This document shows positions 32,111 through 42,184 of a stretch of DNA of 64,000 nucleotides, piece by piece. Made by a program: the position numbers and the translations under genes. The notes beneath the pieces are model-generated. The model had not been told where the DNA came from. It saw only the letters and a program-made list of their open reading frames with translations, and ran no database searches. Origin of the DNA: Prorocentrum cordatum (taxonomy: Eukaryota > Sar > Dinophyceae > Prorocentrales > Prorocentraceae). The stretch lies in contig CAUYUJ010005000.1 in the NCBI GenBank assembly GCA_963575745.1, positions 1 to 64,000 on the forward strand, written 5' to 3'. How positions within the stretch are numbered: position 1 is the first letter of the stretch; each line of letters starts with the position of its first letter.

Positions 32111-32351
32111 GAGCTTCTCCTGAACCGATGGGGGGGCAGGCATATGACTACCTACCAGACCACCCCAACCCAACCCGAAGACCCGAATTTCGGTTTCGGG
32201 TTGGGGGGGGTACGGGTTCCATATGCGTTTTTTCAATGTTCCCCGACCCCCCCCCCCACTGGAAATGGAGGGCAAATTGAGGCCTTCGGGTTGGGTTGGG
32301 GTGGCTTGGTGGGTGGTGAGCTTCTCCTGAACCGATGGGGGGGCGGGCATA
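32111..32351. repeat. Foldback element N flanked by a 34-bp direct repeat
   Basis: A 34-bp sequence starting GAGCTTCTCCTGAACCGATG is present at 32,111-32,144 and 32,318-32,351, with one difference. Between them, inverted repeats of about 30 bp (32,154-32,183 and 32,281-32,310, core CACCCCAACCCAACCCGAAG) bound a 97-bp middle. This is the layout of an insertion with a long target duplication. Confidence 0.8.
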
Positions 32352-32694
32352 AGGGTCGAACCTCACCGCGTGTTCGACACATTCCGCTCCCCCATCCCCG
32401 CTGCCTGTCAGGTTGCCTGAATCGTTGATCGACGGAGGTAGGTTAGGGGGTGACTACTGGGAGGTCTTCGTCGGAAAGGCTATTAAGTAGGATTAAACCC
32501 CATTGCGGGGCTGTTACGCCAGAATGGGCTTCGGATCAAGCGGGATTAAGCCCGATGAAGCGGGATCAAGCGGAATGAAGCGGGATTCAGCCGGATCAAG
32601 CTGGATCAAACCGGATTTCGGACCGGGGCAAAATCAGAACTTGACCTCCCAGGAGTTGCATCCGAAGGCAGAGTTCGGACTTCGCCGCCGCTGC
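32352..32694. other. Intronic stretch with GGGATCAAGC-type short repeats
   Basis: Carries the 24-bp block shared with 10,948-10,971 at 32,453-32,476. About ten degenerate copies of AAGCGGGATCAAGC/GGATTAAGCC-like units lie between 32,490 and 32,625. Confidence 0.65.
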
Positions 32695-32909
32695 CTCCTC
32701 AGCTGCCGCTCCAGCCTGTCCAGCTCGGCAAGCCTGGCCTCCAGCTCGGCCTTCTGCGCCTCCACGCCCCCGAGCCGCCGGGCAGCGTCCTTGGCGTGCC
32801 TCTCGTGGCTCCTCGCGGCGCTCTTCCTGGACTCCTGGAGCCTCGCGATGCTCGCCTGCAGGGACGCCTCCTCGGCCTCCTTCGGAGAAGAGAGCATTGC
32901 ATGGTAGGC
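32695..32909 (-). CDS. Main gene, coiled-coil exon 4
   Basis: The acceptor GGAAAGCAG is followed by 71 codons plus two bases. After AYHAMLSSPKEAEEASLQ the sequence is a clear amphipathic coiled coil, with ASIARLQESRKSAARSHERH and RLGGVEAQKAELEARLAELD, ending in a basic RLERQLRR. The proposed GC donor, GAGGAG|GCAGC, leaves two bases that complete a codon with the first base of the first EF-hand exon. The acceptor lacks a good pyrimidine tract (a GGT repeat lies upstream). Confidence 0.6.
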
Positions 32910-32919
32910 CTGCTTTCCA

Positions 32920-33052
32920 CCACCACCACCACCACCATCACCACCACCACCACCACCACAAGTAGGAGGGGGAGGGGGTCCTCCTCCTCCTCCTCCTCCT
33001 CCTCCTCCTCCTCCTCCTCCTCCTCCTCCTCCTCCTCCTCCTCCTCCTCCTC
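32920..33052 (+). repeat. (CCA)n then (CCT)n microsatellites
   Basis: CACCACCACC at about 32,920-32,960, then CCTCCT from 32,980 to 33,052. The LINE fragment on the plus strand begins immediately afterwards. Confidence 0.95.
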
Positions 33053-33319
33053 GAGTAGTTTCATCGGTTGTGGGGATGTCGTTGCAGTCAGTGGGTCATT
33101 TACGAAGTCAGTGGGTCCCTCATCCCCTCGGCGACGACCCAACATAAACAATTTGAGTGTTTCTGGCCGAGGGGCCTCATACCAGCACCTTGGACAGCAT
33201 TTTCAGAACCACTGATGGAGGACGACTGGGAATTTGATGGTTTCAGTACTCTATCAGCTGGATGTCTCCACAGCGTGGACGAGGGCGAGCCGACCTTCAT
33301 CTTCGGGGACGCCAGTGGT

Positions 33320-33371
33320 GGTCCGTGGTGTCTGGACCCCCACTGGAGTGGGGGTCCAGACACCACGGACC
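33320..33371. repeat. Perfect palindrome inside the LINE RNase H
   Basis: 33,320-33,343 and 33,348-33,371 are perfect 24-bp inverted repeats (outer end GGTCCGTGGTGTCTGG) with a TGGA loop. It sits between the GDASGG and DPRLRR motifs, where the family normally has only a few residues, so it looks inserted. Confidence 0.95.
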
Positions 33372-33487
33372 CCCGCCTGCGCCGAGTTGCTCTTGGGATC
33401 GTGGTGCTTCGCAGCTTCCGCCACCCCGAGGTCAGCCAGTAACCCCAGAAAGCATTTAAGAAACCCCACGGCGATATCGTAGCACCG

Positions 33488-33632
<145 letters not shown>

Positions 33633-34552
33633 GGAAGGGTTATCGATTTGCCGGAGGGGGGGGTTCTTAAATGCTTCCTGGGGTTAGGTTACAGGTGGAC
33701 TTGCTGGTAGGCGACAGAGCGTACCTCGGGGGGAGCTGAAAGCTTTGTGGCTCGCAGTCTGGGCCAGCCAGGGTCCCCGTTGTGTACACCGCCGACTGTG
33801 AAAATGCCTGGAACTGCTGGCACCGGGAACGCTTTCGGAATCCACGAGGGGAGGACTCGGATCTCTGGGCGGCGATAGGCATTCTCCTGGACAGCAGAGA
33901 TGCGAGCAAAATCCAGGCTTTTGTCGTGAACTCGCACCTTTCTGGAGAGGATGTTGTGGCAGGCAGAGTTACGAGCTGGCAGGCTGTTGGCAATGCTGTC
34001 ATCGATCACTTGGTAGGCGCCAAGGCAGAAGAACTTCGAGCCAGTGTGAGCGAGAGGTACCAGGTGTTGGACGCAGAGAGGAGAGCGTTCATTGTGAGGC
34101 ACAGGTTGCTGCGCGCGACGGCCGACGCCATTGCCAGCGACATCTGCGAGAGGAGGAACAGGCAGGTGAGTCACGGTTCGCCTCCCCCTCATCCTCCCCC
34201 TCCTCCTCCTCCAGCACCTGGTGTCGTCGCCACCTTCACCACTTCCCACGTTCTGGACGACAGTGGTTATAAGTGCAAGTGCTGTTTGGGGTGTGCTTCC
34301 AAAGACCGCCTCGAGGTTTGGAAACGGACCCCGTGTTTCAAGCCCATGAGTTTAAACGGAGATTTTCACACCGTCCCCCATGGGGATCGGTTACACGTGG
34401 CTGGGGACTGGGTGCACGAATCTCACGCTTTAAATATCAGTAATAGGTTGGGTCTCTGGCTTTGTGGGTATTGTGGAGCCGTTGCCAGCTTACAGAATGT
34501 CAAGCGCCGCAGACCCTGTGACGGTCGAGCCACCCAAACGGGCGAGGGTTGA

Positions 34553-34699
34553 TTGAAGATGATCCGCCAGGCGGAGTGGCCCAGGCCTCTTGAGTAGAGC
34601 CGAGAAGGCCCGCCGCTCCGCTGATGAGCGGCATCCAGCCCCCCTCGGTCGAAGGCTCCCCCTTTTCTTTTCCTCTCACTTAGTGAGCAGTCATTCTCA
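34553..34699. other. LINE 3' flank
   Basis: Follows the stop of the LINE fragment and contains CCGCTCCGCTGATGAGCGGC, a short inverted repeat. It leads into the CCT tract, which may be a tail. Confidence 0.4.
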
Positions 34700-34880
34700 T
34701 TCTCATGATCCTCCTCCTCCTCCTCCCCCTCCTCCCCCTCATCATTCTCATCCTCCTCCTCCTCCTCCTCCTCCTCCTCCTCCTCCTCCCCCTCCTCCCC
34801 CTCATCCTCCTCATCCTCCACCTCCTCCCCCCCTCCTCCTCCTCATCCTCCACCTCCTTCCCCCATCCAATTTACGATGG
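34700..34880 (+). repeat. (CCT)n microsatellite with TCA interruptions
   Basis: CCT/CTC triplets with CATCCTC and CCCC variants to about 34,860, ending in a short GGTGGT run. Confidence 0.95.
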
Positions 34881-34905
34881 TGGTGGTGGTGGAAAACCAT
34901 CCCAT

Positions 34906-35083
34906 GAGTGCATAGACCGAAGCTCTCGGAGGCCTGCGCGGATGCCTTGGATCGGCCGTCGGGGCCCCCGTGGCGGCGCCCCCGGCGCCGCCCCTGGCGC
35001 GCTCCCCGCGCGCCAGAGATGCGGGGGGGGGGCCCCGCGCCGATCCGAGAGAAAATCCGAGCGGGCCGTCGAGAGTGCACGTT
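34906..35083. repeat. Foldback family A, copy 3, abutting coiled-coil exon 3
   Basis: GCTCTCGGAGGCCTGCGCGG and GATCGG on the left; CGCCGATCCGAGAGAAAAT and GGGCCGTCGAGAGTGCAC on the right. The core is reversed compared with copies 1, 2, 5 and 6. Its right end lies about 5 nt from the proposed donor of the exon at 35,088-35,303. Confidence 0.85.
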
Positions 35084-35087
35084 TTGC

Positions 35088-35303
35088 GCAGTGGCTGTTC
35101 TTCCTCGGCTCCTTGCGCCCGTTCTCCTCCTCGCTAATCCGCCGCTGCTCTGCCAGCCTCTGCCGCGCGTCCTCGCCGCCGAGCTGCTCCTCCACCTGCC
35201 GCAGCTTCGCGCCGACGGCCTTGTGGTCCTCCCTGGCCTTCTGCAGCGCCGCCGCGGCCTGCTGCACCTGCTTCTCGAGCGAGGCGTTCTTCGTCCGCCA
35301 CAC
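35088..35303 (-). CDS. Main gene, coiled-coil exon 3
   Basis: The acceptor CTTCTCGCCGCCCAG is followed by exactly 72 codons in phase 0. VWRTKNASLEKQVQQAAAAL, QKAREDHKAVGAKLRQVEEQ and RQRLAEQRRISEEENGRKEP form a continuous heptad-rich helix. The proposed donor is CACTGC|GCAAAACG. It is probably a rod segment between the neighbouring coiled-coil exons. Confidence 0.65.
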
Positions 35304-35334
35304 CTGGGCGGCGAGAAGAAGCGGGCCCTACAGT

Positions 35335-35470
35335 GGGGGCCCGACCACAGGAAACCTTCCACAAGAAAGCTAACACGGAGACCCCAGGACGTCCATCGAT
35401 TTTTGGTGGGAACGTCACGCTCTCCATGGCAAAACCATCGAAACCCAAGAAATCCAGGGCACCCTGGAGG
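35335..35470 (-). repeat. Intronic repeat family Q, copy 1
   Basis: Matches 63,866-63,998 over about 130 bp: plus-strand blocks CCACAAGAAA, GAGACCCCAG.ACGTCCAT and GTGGGAACGTC.CGCT. Its minus-strand end leads within about 30 nt to the acceptor of the exon at 35,088-35,303. Confidence 0.8.
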
Positions 35471-35689
35471 CAAGCAGGATGTTTCTTGGCATGGGCCTCC
35501 ACTGTACGCGAGATGGCACAGCGACCTTACACTGCGGCTTACGCGGGCCGCCAGCGTGGCACGCTGCATTCGAGACGAGGGCGCTCACGCGCGACCGTAC
35601 GCGGGCAGCTCACGCGCGCATGTCGGCGCAATCGGACGCGTTGTTTGTGCGTCGCTCACCTGGGGAGAAGCAAACAAACTATCAGTACC
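35471..35689. other. Short intronic spacer
   Basis: GC-rich unique DNA with CACGCGCGCATGTCGG-like blocks. On the minus strand a CTTCTCCCCAG|GTGAGC junction lies near 35,665, where the family C element ends. Confidence 0.4.
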
Positions 35690-36005
35690 GCTACTCCCTG
35701 GACCTCTCCTGGGGTGCGTTCTGACCAGAACTTTGAGGCGGATCCGGCCGTGGCGGCGAGGGCCTCCCAGGAGCTCCAACAATGCGAAAACGACAGACGC
35801 GTAGCGACATGGGTGCCTTTTCCTCATCTGGCTCCCCTGGATGCTGGGTCACAAGTGAGCTCTCCGGCGGCCGTTCGGGACGATCCGGGCACCCCCAGGC
35901 ACGCTCTCAGCGAGGCGCAGCCGCTGGAGAGCAGCCCGAGGCTGAAAGACCGTCGCAAACCGACGAAACCCGTCGAGGGCCTCGACCCTCGGACCCTGCT
36001 CCGAA
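35690..36005 (-). repeat. Intronic repeat family C, copy 3
   Basis: Full-length copy with GCGTTCTGACCAGAACTTTG, GGGCACCCCCAGGCACGCTC and GAGGCGCAGCCGCTGGAG on the plus strand. On the minus strand it starts directly after the GC donor of the exon at 36,009-36,223 and runs to a CTTCTCCCCAG end. Confidence 0.85.
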
Positions 36006-36008
36006 AGC

Positions 36009-36223
36009 CTGCAGCTCCGCGTCCAGCCGCTCGACCTGCATCAGGGCGCGGGCGTCGCCGTCCGCCTCGATCTCGTCGGCGGCCGCCTTGGCGAGGGTGC
36101 GCTCCCTCTGGCGGTTCTCCGCCGCCAGCTGCTTCTGGCGCTTGTTCTCGGCGTCGATGTCCCGCTCCAGCGCGCGCAGTTCCTCACGGGCGGCGAGCGC
36201 AGCCATGTCCACGCCCACGTGGT
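36009..36223 (-). CDS. Main gene, coiled-coil exon 2
   Basis: The acceptor GAGTCCAG is followed by two bases completing a split Asp codon and then 71 codons. HVGVDMAALAAREELRALER, DIDAENKRQKQLAAENRQRE and RALMQVERLDAELQ give a strongly helical, charged heptad pattern. The proposed donor is CTGCAG|GCTTTC. ATGGCTGCG at 36,207 could serve as an alternative start if the gene model is wrong at its 5' side. Confidence 0.65.
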
Positions 36224-36589
36224 CTGGACTCTGGGGCGCGACCCCGCGGATACGCGGTCGCACGGATCCATTCCGCACGGGGCATCCGCGAAAGAACGAC
36301 CCTCATCCGCGGGGTCGCGGCCCAGGGTCCTGGCCCGCGAGGCTGCAGATACGGATACCATATCGTGTTTTAGTTTTCAATGAACGCCCATGTTATCCAC
36401 GGGATGAATGGGGGGCCGGCCGATAATCGATAACCTAACCTTTTCGCTTTGGGCAGCCACACGTGTGCTCGCGCGAACCAATACTGCCTCCACCTTCGGA
36501 CCTGTGAAACCGACAAGGTCACACTACTGGGGGGGGCGGGCCCGATAACCCAGGTGTTCGCCAGACCCGTGAACCACTCGCTATGTGTT
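36224..36589. other. Intronic stretch with CCGCGG-rich inverted repeats
   Basis: Contains GCGACCCCGCGGATACGCGG and, 60 bases on, CCGCGGGGTCGC, which pair imperfectly. No exon was recognised. Confidence 0.45.
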
Positions 36590-36726
36590 TCCTCGCCATC
36601 GCTCGGACGTCCATTCCCTGTGTTTTTTTCGGTCTCGTGCGTGGTTTCTTCGCCAAATGATCAAGGATGCTCCTCGACTGTCCTCGCCGAAGGAAAAATG
36701 CACACGTCCGAGCGATGCCGAGTTTC
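36590..36726. repeat. Foldback family I, copy 1, at an exon edge
   Basis: The left arm is CGCCATCGCTCGGACGTCCA. The right arm reads CGTCCGAGCGATGCCGAG. A middle block GATCAAGGATGCTCCTCGA is shared with copies at 57.6-57.8 kb. The right arm ends about 3 nt from the proposed donor of the exon at 36,729-36,838. Confidence 0.8.
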
Positions 36727-36728
36727 GC

Positions 36729-36838
36729 CCAAGAAGTCCTTCAGATGCTCCTGCTCCGGGTCCTCCAGCAGCTGCGACAGCCGCTCGTGCTCTTCCTCGC
36801 AGTTCCGCAGCTTCTGCCGCGCCCACTGCAGGTCCTTT
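36729..36838 (-). CDS. Main gene, coiled-coil exon 1
   Basis: The acceptor TTACTTGTGCCAG precedes a 110-nt exon (one base, 36 codons, one base). KDLQWARQKLRNCEEEHERL and SQLLEDPEQEHLKDFL read as an amphipathic helix. The GC donor, CTTGG|GCGAAAC, leaves one base that makes an Asp codon with the next exon. The segment is too short for the automated frame list and was found by inspection. Confidence 0.6.
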
Positions 36839-36899
36839 CTGGCACAAGTAAGGACATGTTAGCCACCGTGGACCCCAAACACAGCAGGTCCTTGCAGTC

Positions 36900-37050
36900 G
36901 ACGAGATGCAATCTATGCGGAGCAAATAATTTCTGTTCGCAGTGAGTTGTCCACTCCACTGCTCGCGCAAACATCCCACCCACCCACCCGCAACTTGGTT
37001 TGCAAAATCTCTTGAGACCGTGACGGTGGGTACCACATGGCACTTGGCAA
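36900..37050 (+). repeat. Compound satellite module before CGA array 3
   Basis: TGTCCACTCCACTGCTCGCG, the CCCACCCACCCGCAACTTGG box and CTCTTGAGACCGTGACGGTG in the standard order. Confidence 0.8.
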
Positions 37051-37228
37051 CAACAGCGACGCCGACGACGACAGCGACAACGACGATGACGACGCCGCCG
37101 ACAACGACTACGACGACACCGACGACGTCTCCAACGACTTCGACGACGCCGACAACGACGACGACGACGACACCGACGACGACGACGACGACACCGACGC
37201 CGACGCCGACGACGACGACGACGACGAC

Positions 37229-37273
<45 letters not shown>

Positions 37274-37291
37274 AACGACGACGACACCGAC

Positions 37292-37348
<57 letters not shown>

Positions 37349-37615
37349 CGGCGACGACGACGACGCCGACGTCGACGACGACGACGACGACGAAGACGAC
37401 AACGACGCCGATGCCGACGACGACGACGACGACGAAGACGACGACGACGACGCCAACGAAGACAACGAGGAAGGAGGAAGGACGGCGACGGCGACAACGA
37501 AGACAACGACGAGGGAAGGGGGAGGACGGAGACGACGCGAACGACGAAGAAGGAGGAAGGACGGCGACGCCGACGACGGCAACGACGAGGGAGGAGAGAA
37601 GACGACGACGACGAC

Positions 37616-37656
<41 letters not shown>

Positions 37657-37882
37657 CGACGAAATAGGAGGGACGACGACGAGACGCCGACGACGGACGA
37701 CGACGACGACGAGGGAGTAGGAGGAAGGACGACCACGGCGACAACGACGACGGAAACGACCACGACGCCAAAGAGGATGACGACGACGAACACGAGGGAA
37801 GACAGAGGACGACGTAGGCGACGACGACGACGACGACAACGACGCGGGAGGAGGGGGACGGCGACGACGACGACGACGACGC
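37051..37882 (+). repeat. CGA array 3
   Basis: About 830 bp of GAC-type triplets opening with the conserved ATGGCACTTGGCAACAACAG and AACGACTACGACGACACCGA segments. Interruptions are GGAGGAAGGACGGCGACG and AATAGGAGGGACGACG. It ends at GCAAGAGCGCGCGCGCACGC. The three reading frames give poly-Asp, poly-Thr and poly-Arg. Confidence 0.95.
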
Positions 37883-38235
37883 AAGAGCGCGCGCGCACGC
37901 TTTTGTTGAAAATTCGTGTTGCGAAACCTTGGGTTTTCGTATGTTTTTTGGACGCGCGAGTTTGAAATCCTTCCGAAAACCGATGGGTTTTGAAGGTTTT
38001 CGGCATACGCGCGCGACGACGCGCGCGTCTGCACTTCGTCCCATTTTTTGCAGGGGATTCTCGCGACGGCACACGCGCAAGGGCGTTCGACAGATTTCGA
38101 CATGAGCGCGCGCGAAGCCCGTTTGGTACAGTATTTTGTGAAAATCTTGACAAACCTATGGTTTCCTGAAGATTTCGCAAGAGCTCGCGCGGAAGCTTTT
38201 TTAGCAAACCAGTGTCGCGAAACCCTGTGTTTTTT
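37883..38235 (+). repeat. Compound satellite modules
   Basis: CACGCTTTTGTTGAAAATTC, a CGCGCGCGACGACGCGCGCG palindrome near 38,010, CACTTCGTCCCATTTTTTGC and TCGCGAAACCCTGTGTT, ending where the minisatellite-bearing element begins. Confidence 0.85.
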
Positions 38236-40096
38236 CCCAACCCTCCTTGGTTGGGTATTCGTTTTGAATAGAGCAATGTGGTCTCCACTCCTTCCTTCCT
38301 TCCTCCTCCCTCCCTCCCTGCCTCTTCCTGTCTTGCCTGCGGGGGGCTGCGATCTGTGAAACTGTCGCCATTTTCGAGGCCTGCTGGGGGGCCCAGCAAA
38401 GTGAGGGCGACGCGCAGATTCAAATTAGACCTCGCCATCCCTGGGGGGGTTGCGATCTGTGAAACTGCAGCCATTTTCGAGGCCTGCTGGGGGGCCCAGC
38501 ACAGTGAGGGCGACGCGTAGATTCAAATTAGACCTCGCCATCCCTGGGGGGGCTGCGATCTGTGAAACTGTCGCCATTTTCGAGGCCCTGCTGGGGGGCT
38601 CGGCACAGTGAGGGCGACGCGCAGATTCAAATTAGACCTCGCCATCCCTGGGGGGCTGCGATCTGTGAAACTGTCGCCATGTTCGAGGCCTGCCGGGGGG
38701 CCCAGCACAGTGAGGGCGACGCGCAGATTCAAATTAGACCTCGCCATCCCTGGGGGGGTTGCGATCTGTGAATCTGTCGCCATTTTCGAGGCCTGCTGGG
38801 GGGCCCAGCAAAGTGAGGGCGACGCGCGGATTCAAATTATACCTCGCCATCTCTGGGGGGGGCTGCGATCTGTGAAACTGTCGCCACTTTCGAGGCCTGC
38901 TGGGGGGGCCTTGCACAGTGAGGGCGACGGGCGGACCCAAATTAGAGCTCGCCATCCCTGGGGGGCTGCGATCTGTGAAACTGTCGCCACGTTCGAGGCC
39001 TGCTGGGGGGCCCTGCACAGTGAGGGCGACGGGCGGACCCAAATTAGACCTCGCCAGCCCTGGGGGGCGATCTGTGAAACAATCGCCACTTTCGAGGCCT
39101 GCTGGGGGGCCCTGCACAGTGAGGGCGACGGGCGGACCCAAATTAGACCTCGCCATCCTTGGGGGGGCTGCGATCTGTGAAACTGTCGCCACTTTCGAAG
39201 CCTGCTGGCGGGCCCAGCACAGTGACGCCACGCGCGGACCCAAATTAGACCTCGCCATCCCTGGGGGGCTGCGATCTGTGAAACTGTCGCCACTTTCGAA
39301 GCCTGCTGGGGGGCCCAGCACAGTGACGCCACGCGCGGACCCAAATTAGACATCGCCATCCCTGGGGGGCTGCGATCTGTGAAACTGTCGCCATCTTCGA
39401 GGCCTGCTGGGGGACCCAGCACAGTGACGCCACGGGCGGATTCAAATTAGACCTCGCCATCCCTGGAGGGGCTGCGATCTGTGAATCTGTCGCCACTTTC
39501 GAGGCCTGCTGGGGGGCCCAGCACAGTGACGCCACGCGCGGACCCAAATTAAACATCGCCATCCCTGGGGGGCTGCGATCTGTGAAACTGTCGCCACTTT
39601 CGAGCCCTGCTGGCGGGCCCAGCACAGTGACGCCACGCGCGGACCCAAATTAGACCTCGCCATCCCTGGGGGGCTGCGATCTGTGAAACTGTCGCCATCT
39701 TCGAAGCCTGCTGGGGGACCCAGAACAGTGACGCCACGCGCGGACCCAAATTATACCTCGCCGTCCTTGGGGGGCTGCGATCTGTGAATCTGTCGCCACT
39801 TCCGAGGCCTGCTGGGGGGCCCAGGACAGTGACACCACGCGCGGACCCAAATTAGACCTCGTCATCCCTGGGGGGCTGCGATATGAGATCCCCGCTTTCG
39901 AAGTGGCTAGGGTTGCCCATGGATTGTAACTAATCAGCTTTATCTAGTCCTTGTCCTGTAGCCAGTGTCCTGCGAGTCTCCCGAATTCCGTCTGCAGACA
40001 TATGTAACCATTGCTCCGTCATCGCCCCCCTTATAAAGTGTCCTAAACTATTTGCGCCCCGCGTTTGCGCAGGGGTTGGGTGTGTCGCCAGGGTAA
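38236..40096 (+). mobile_element. 1.86-kb element carrying a ~103-bp minisatellite, copy 1
   Basis: It interrupts a satellite module between TCGCGAAACCCTGTGTT and GTATGTTTTTT, which are contiguous at 41,395-41,430. It begins CCCAACCCTCCTTGGTTGGG and ends GGGGTTGGGTGTGTCGCCAG + GGTAA, so CCCAACCC occurs inverted at the two ends. The inside is a CCTTCC-rich lead, the minisatellite and a 200-bp unique right part. No coding region was seen. Copy 2 is at 47,257-49,168. Confidence 0.75.
38351..39890 (+). repeat. Minisatellite array, 15 units of 99-104 bp
   Basis: Unit marker GCGATCTGTGAAACTGTCGC starts near 38,351, 38,454, 38,557, 38,660, 38,763, 38,867, 38,970, 39,069, 39,172, 39,272, 39,374, 39,476, 39,577, 39,678 and 39,779, with a partial at 39,880. 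The first units end in AGGGCGACGCGCAGATTCAA; later units carry GACGCCACGCGCGGACCCAA, so the array has two subtypes. Overlapping open frames on both strands come from the period. Confidence 0.97.
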
Positions 40097-40519
40097 TTGT
40101 ATGTTTTTTTTGGGGGGGAAGATCGATTGCGAAATCCGTCCGACACCGACGGTTTTTGAAGGATTTCGGCATGCGCGCGCGACGACGCGCGCGTGTGCAC
40201 TTCGTCTCATTTTTTGAAAGGGATTCGTGAACAAGTGTTATGTTGAACAAAAAATGTCACCGCATAGTGTTTTTTACAAGGGAACCTCAGGGGGGGGGGG
40301 AACCGGCCTAACTGGGATGGTGCGATTTCATATCTAGGATGGACGAATGTGCAGAATACATATATATATATATGTAATTATAGTATCCCAATGGGAAGCG
40401 TTAAGTCCGGGGGGGGGTAGAGTCTATTAGAATCCACTCTGCAGAACTTGAAGTCGTCATCTCCACTGCTCGCGTAAACATCCCACCCACCCACCTGCAA
40501 CTTGGTTTGCAAAACCTCT
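40097..40519 (+). repeat. Compound satellite modules
   Basis: GCGCGCGCGACGACGCGCGC near 40,171, CACTTCGTCTCATTTTTTG, a short (AT)n at 40,360-40,371, TAGAGTCTATTAGAATCC and the CCCACCCACCTGCAACTTGG box. Confidence 0.85.
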
Positions 40520-40796
40520 TAAGACCGACTACGACGACACCGACGACAACGACTACGACGACACCGACGACGTCTCCGACGACTTCGACGACGACAACGA
40601 CGCCGACGCCGACGACGACGAAGACGACGACGACGACCAACGAAGGCGACGACGAGGGAGGAGGAAGGACGACGACGGCGACAACGACGACAACGACGAC
40701 AACGACGAGGGAGGAGGGAGGACGGCGACGACGCGAACGACGAAGAAGGAGGAAGGACGGCGACGCCGACGACGACAACGACGAGGGAGGAGGGAA

Positions 40797-40837
<41 letters not shown>

Positions 40838-41065
40838 CGACGAAATAGGAGGGACGACGACGAGACGCCGACGACGGACGACGACGACGACGAGGGAGGA
40901 GGAGGAAGGACGACCACGGCGACAACGACGACGGAAACGACCACGACGCCAAAGAGGACGACGACGACGAACACGAGGAAAGACAGAGGACGACGTAGGC
41001 GACGACGACGACGACGACGCGGGAGGAGGGAGGACGGCGACGACGACGACGACGCAACAGCGCGC
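40520..41065 (+). repeat. CGA array 4
   Basis: GAC triplets with the conserved AACGACTACGACGACACCGA and GACGTCTCCGACGACTTCGA segments and GAGGAGGAAGGACGACGACG interruptions. It ends CAACAGCGCGCGCGCACGCT. Confidence 0.95.
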
Positions 41066-41851
41066 GCGCACGCTTTTGTTGAAAATCCGTGTTGCGAAAC
41101 CTTAGGTTTTCGTAGGTCTTTTGGACACACGACTTTGAAATCCTTCCGAAACCGATGGGTTTTGAAGGTTTTCGGCATACGCCCGCGACGACGCGCGCGT
41201 CCGCACTCCGTCCCATTTTTTGCTGAGGATTCTCGCGACGGCACACGCGCAAGGGCGTTCGACTGATTTCGACATGCGCGCGCGCGACGCCCGCTTGGTA
41301 GCATGTTGTGAGCATCTTGAAAAAAACTATGGTTTTGCTAAGTTTCCTGAAGATTTCGCAAGAGCTCGCGCGGAAGCTTTTTTAGCAAATCAGTGTTGCG
41401 GAACCCTGTGTTTTTGTATGTTGTTTGGACACTCGATTGCGAAAACTTTCCGGCACCGAAGGTTTTTGAAGGATTTCGGCATGCGCGCGCGACTACGCGC
41501 GCGTGCGTACTTCGTCCCATTTGTTCCAAGGGATTCGCGAAAAAGTGCTATGTCTATGTTAGAACAAAAAACGTCAACGCATACTGTCTTTTACAAGGGA
41601 CCCTCAGGGGGGGGATACCGGTTGGCATTTGACATTGCGATTTCGTATTTAGGATGGACATGTGGTCAGAATCATATATGATTTGCATACCCGAAAGGGG
41701 GACCGATAACGCCGGGGGGGGGTAGAGTCTATTATGTGTTTTAATTTCTGTTCGCAGTGGGTTGTCCACCCCACTGCTCGCGCAAACATCCCACCCACCC
41801 ACCCGCAACTTGTTTTGCAAAATCTCTTGAGGCCGTGACGGTGGGTACCAA
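41066..41851 (+). repeat. Compound satellite, uninterrupted reference copy
   Basis: Shows the module order without the minisatellite element: TTGTTGAAAATCCGTG, palindromes near 41,180 and 41,480, GGAACCCTGTGTTTTTGTAT directly joined to GTTGTTTGGACACTCGATT, TAGAGTCTATTATGTG and the CCCACCCACCCGCAACTTG box at about 41,790. Confidence 0.85.
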
Positions 41852-42184
41852 ATGGCCGTTGGCAACAACAGCGACGCCCTCGACGACAGCGACAACGACG
41901 ACGACGACAACGACTACGACGACACAGACGACGTCTCCAACGACTTCGACGACGCCGACAACGACGACAACGACGACGACGACATCGACGACGACGACGA
42001 CGCCGACGCCGACGACGACGACGACGACGATGGCAACGACGACGACGATGACGACGCCGACGACGACGATGACGACGACACCGACGACGACGACGACGTC
42101 AACGACGCCGACGACGACGACGACGACGGCGGCGACGACGACGACGCCGACGTCGACGACGACGAAGACGAAAAGGATAACTAA
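41852..42184 (+). repeat. CGA array 5 with a complete Asp-rich open frame
   Basis: GAC-type triplets starting ATGGCCGTTGGCAACAACAG. The frame from this ATG is open for 110 codons to a TAA and reads MAVGNNSD, then Asp runs with NDYDDTDDVSNDFDD, ending DEDEKDN. Arrays at 37,037 and 23,788 begin with equivalent ATGs. It is most likely repeat translation, with no other gene evidence. Confidence 0.9.

Noticed and set aside
38734-39865. Tandem GWRGLIW/QASKVAT-type peptides on the minus strand
   Set aside because: They are period translations of the 101-103 bp minisatellite, which is not a multiple of three throughout.
38351-39890. CRISPR array
   Set aside because: The units are contiguous near-identical 100-bp monomers without unique spacers, in a eukaryotic context.
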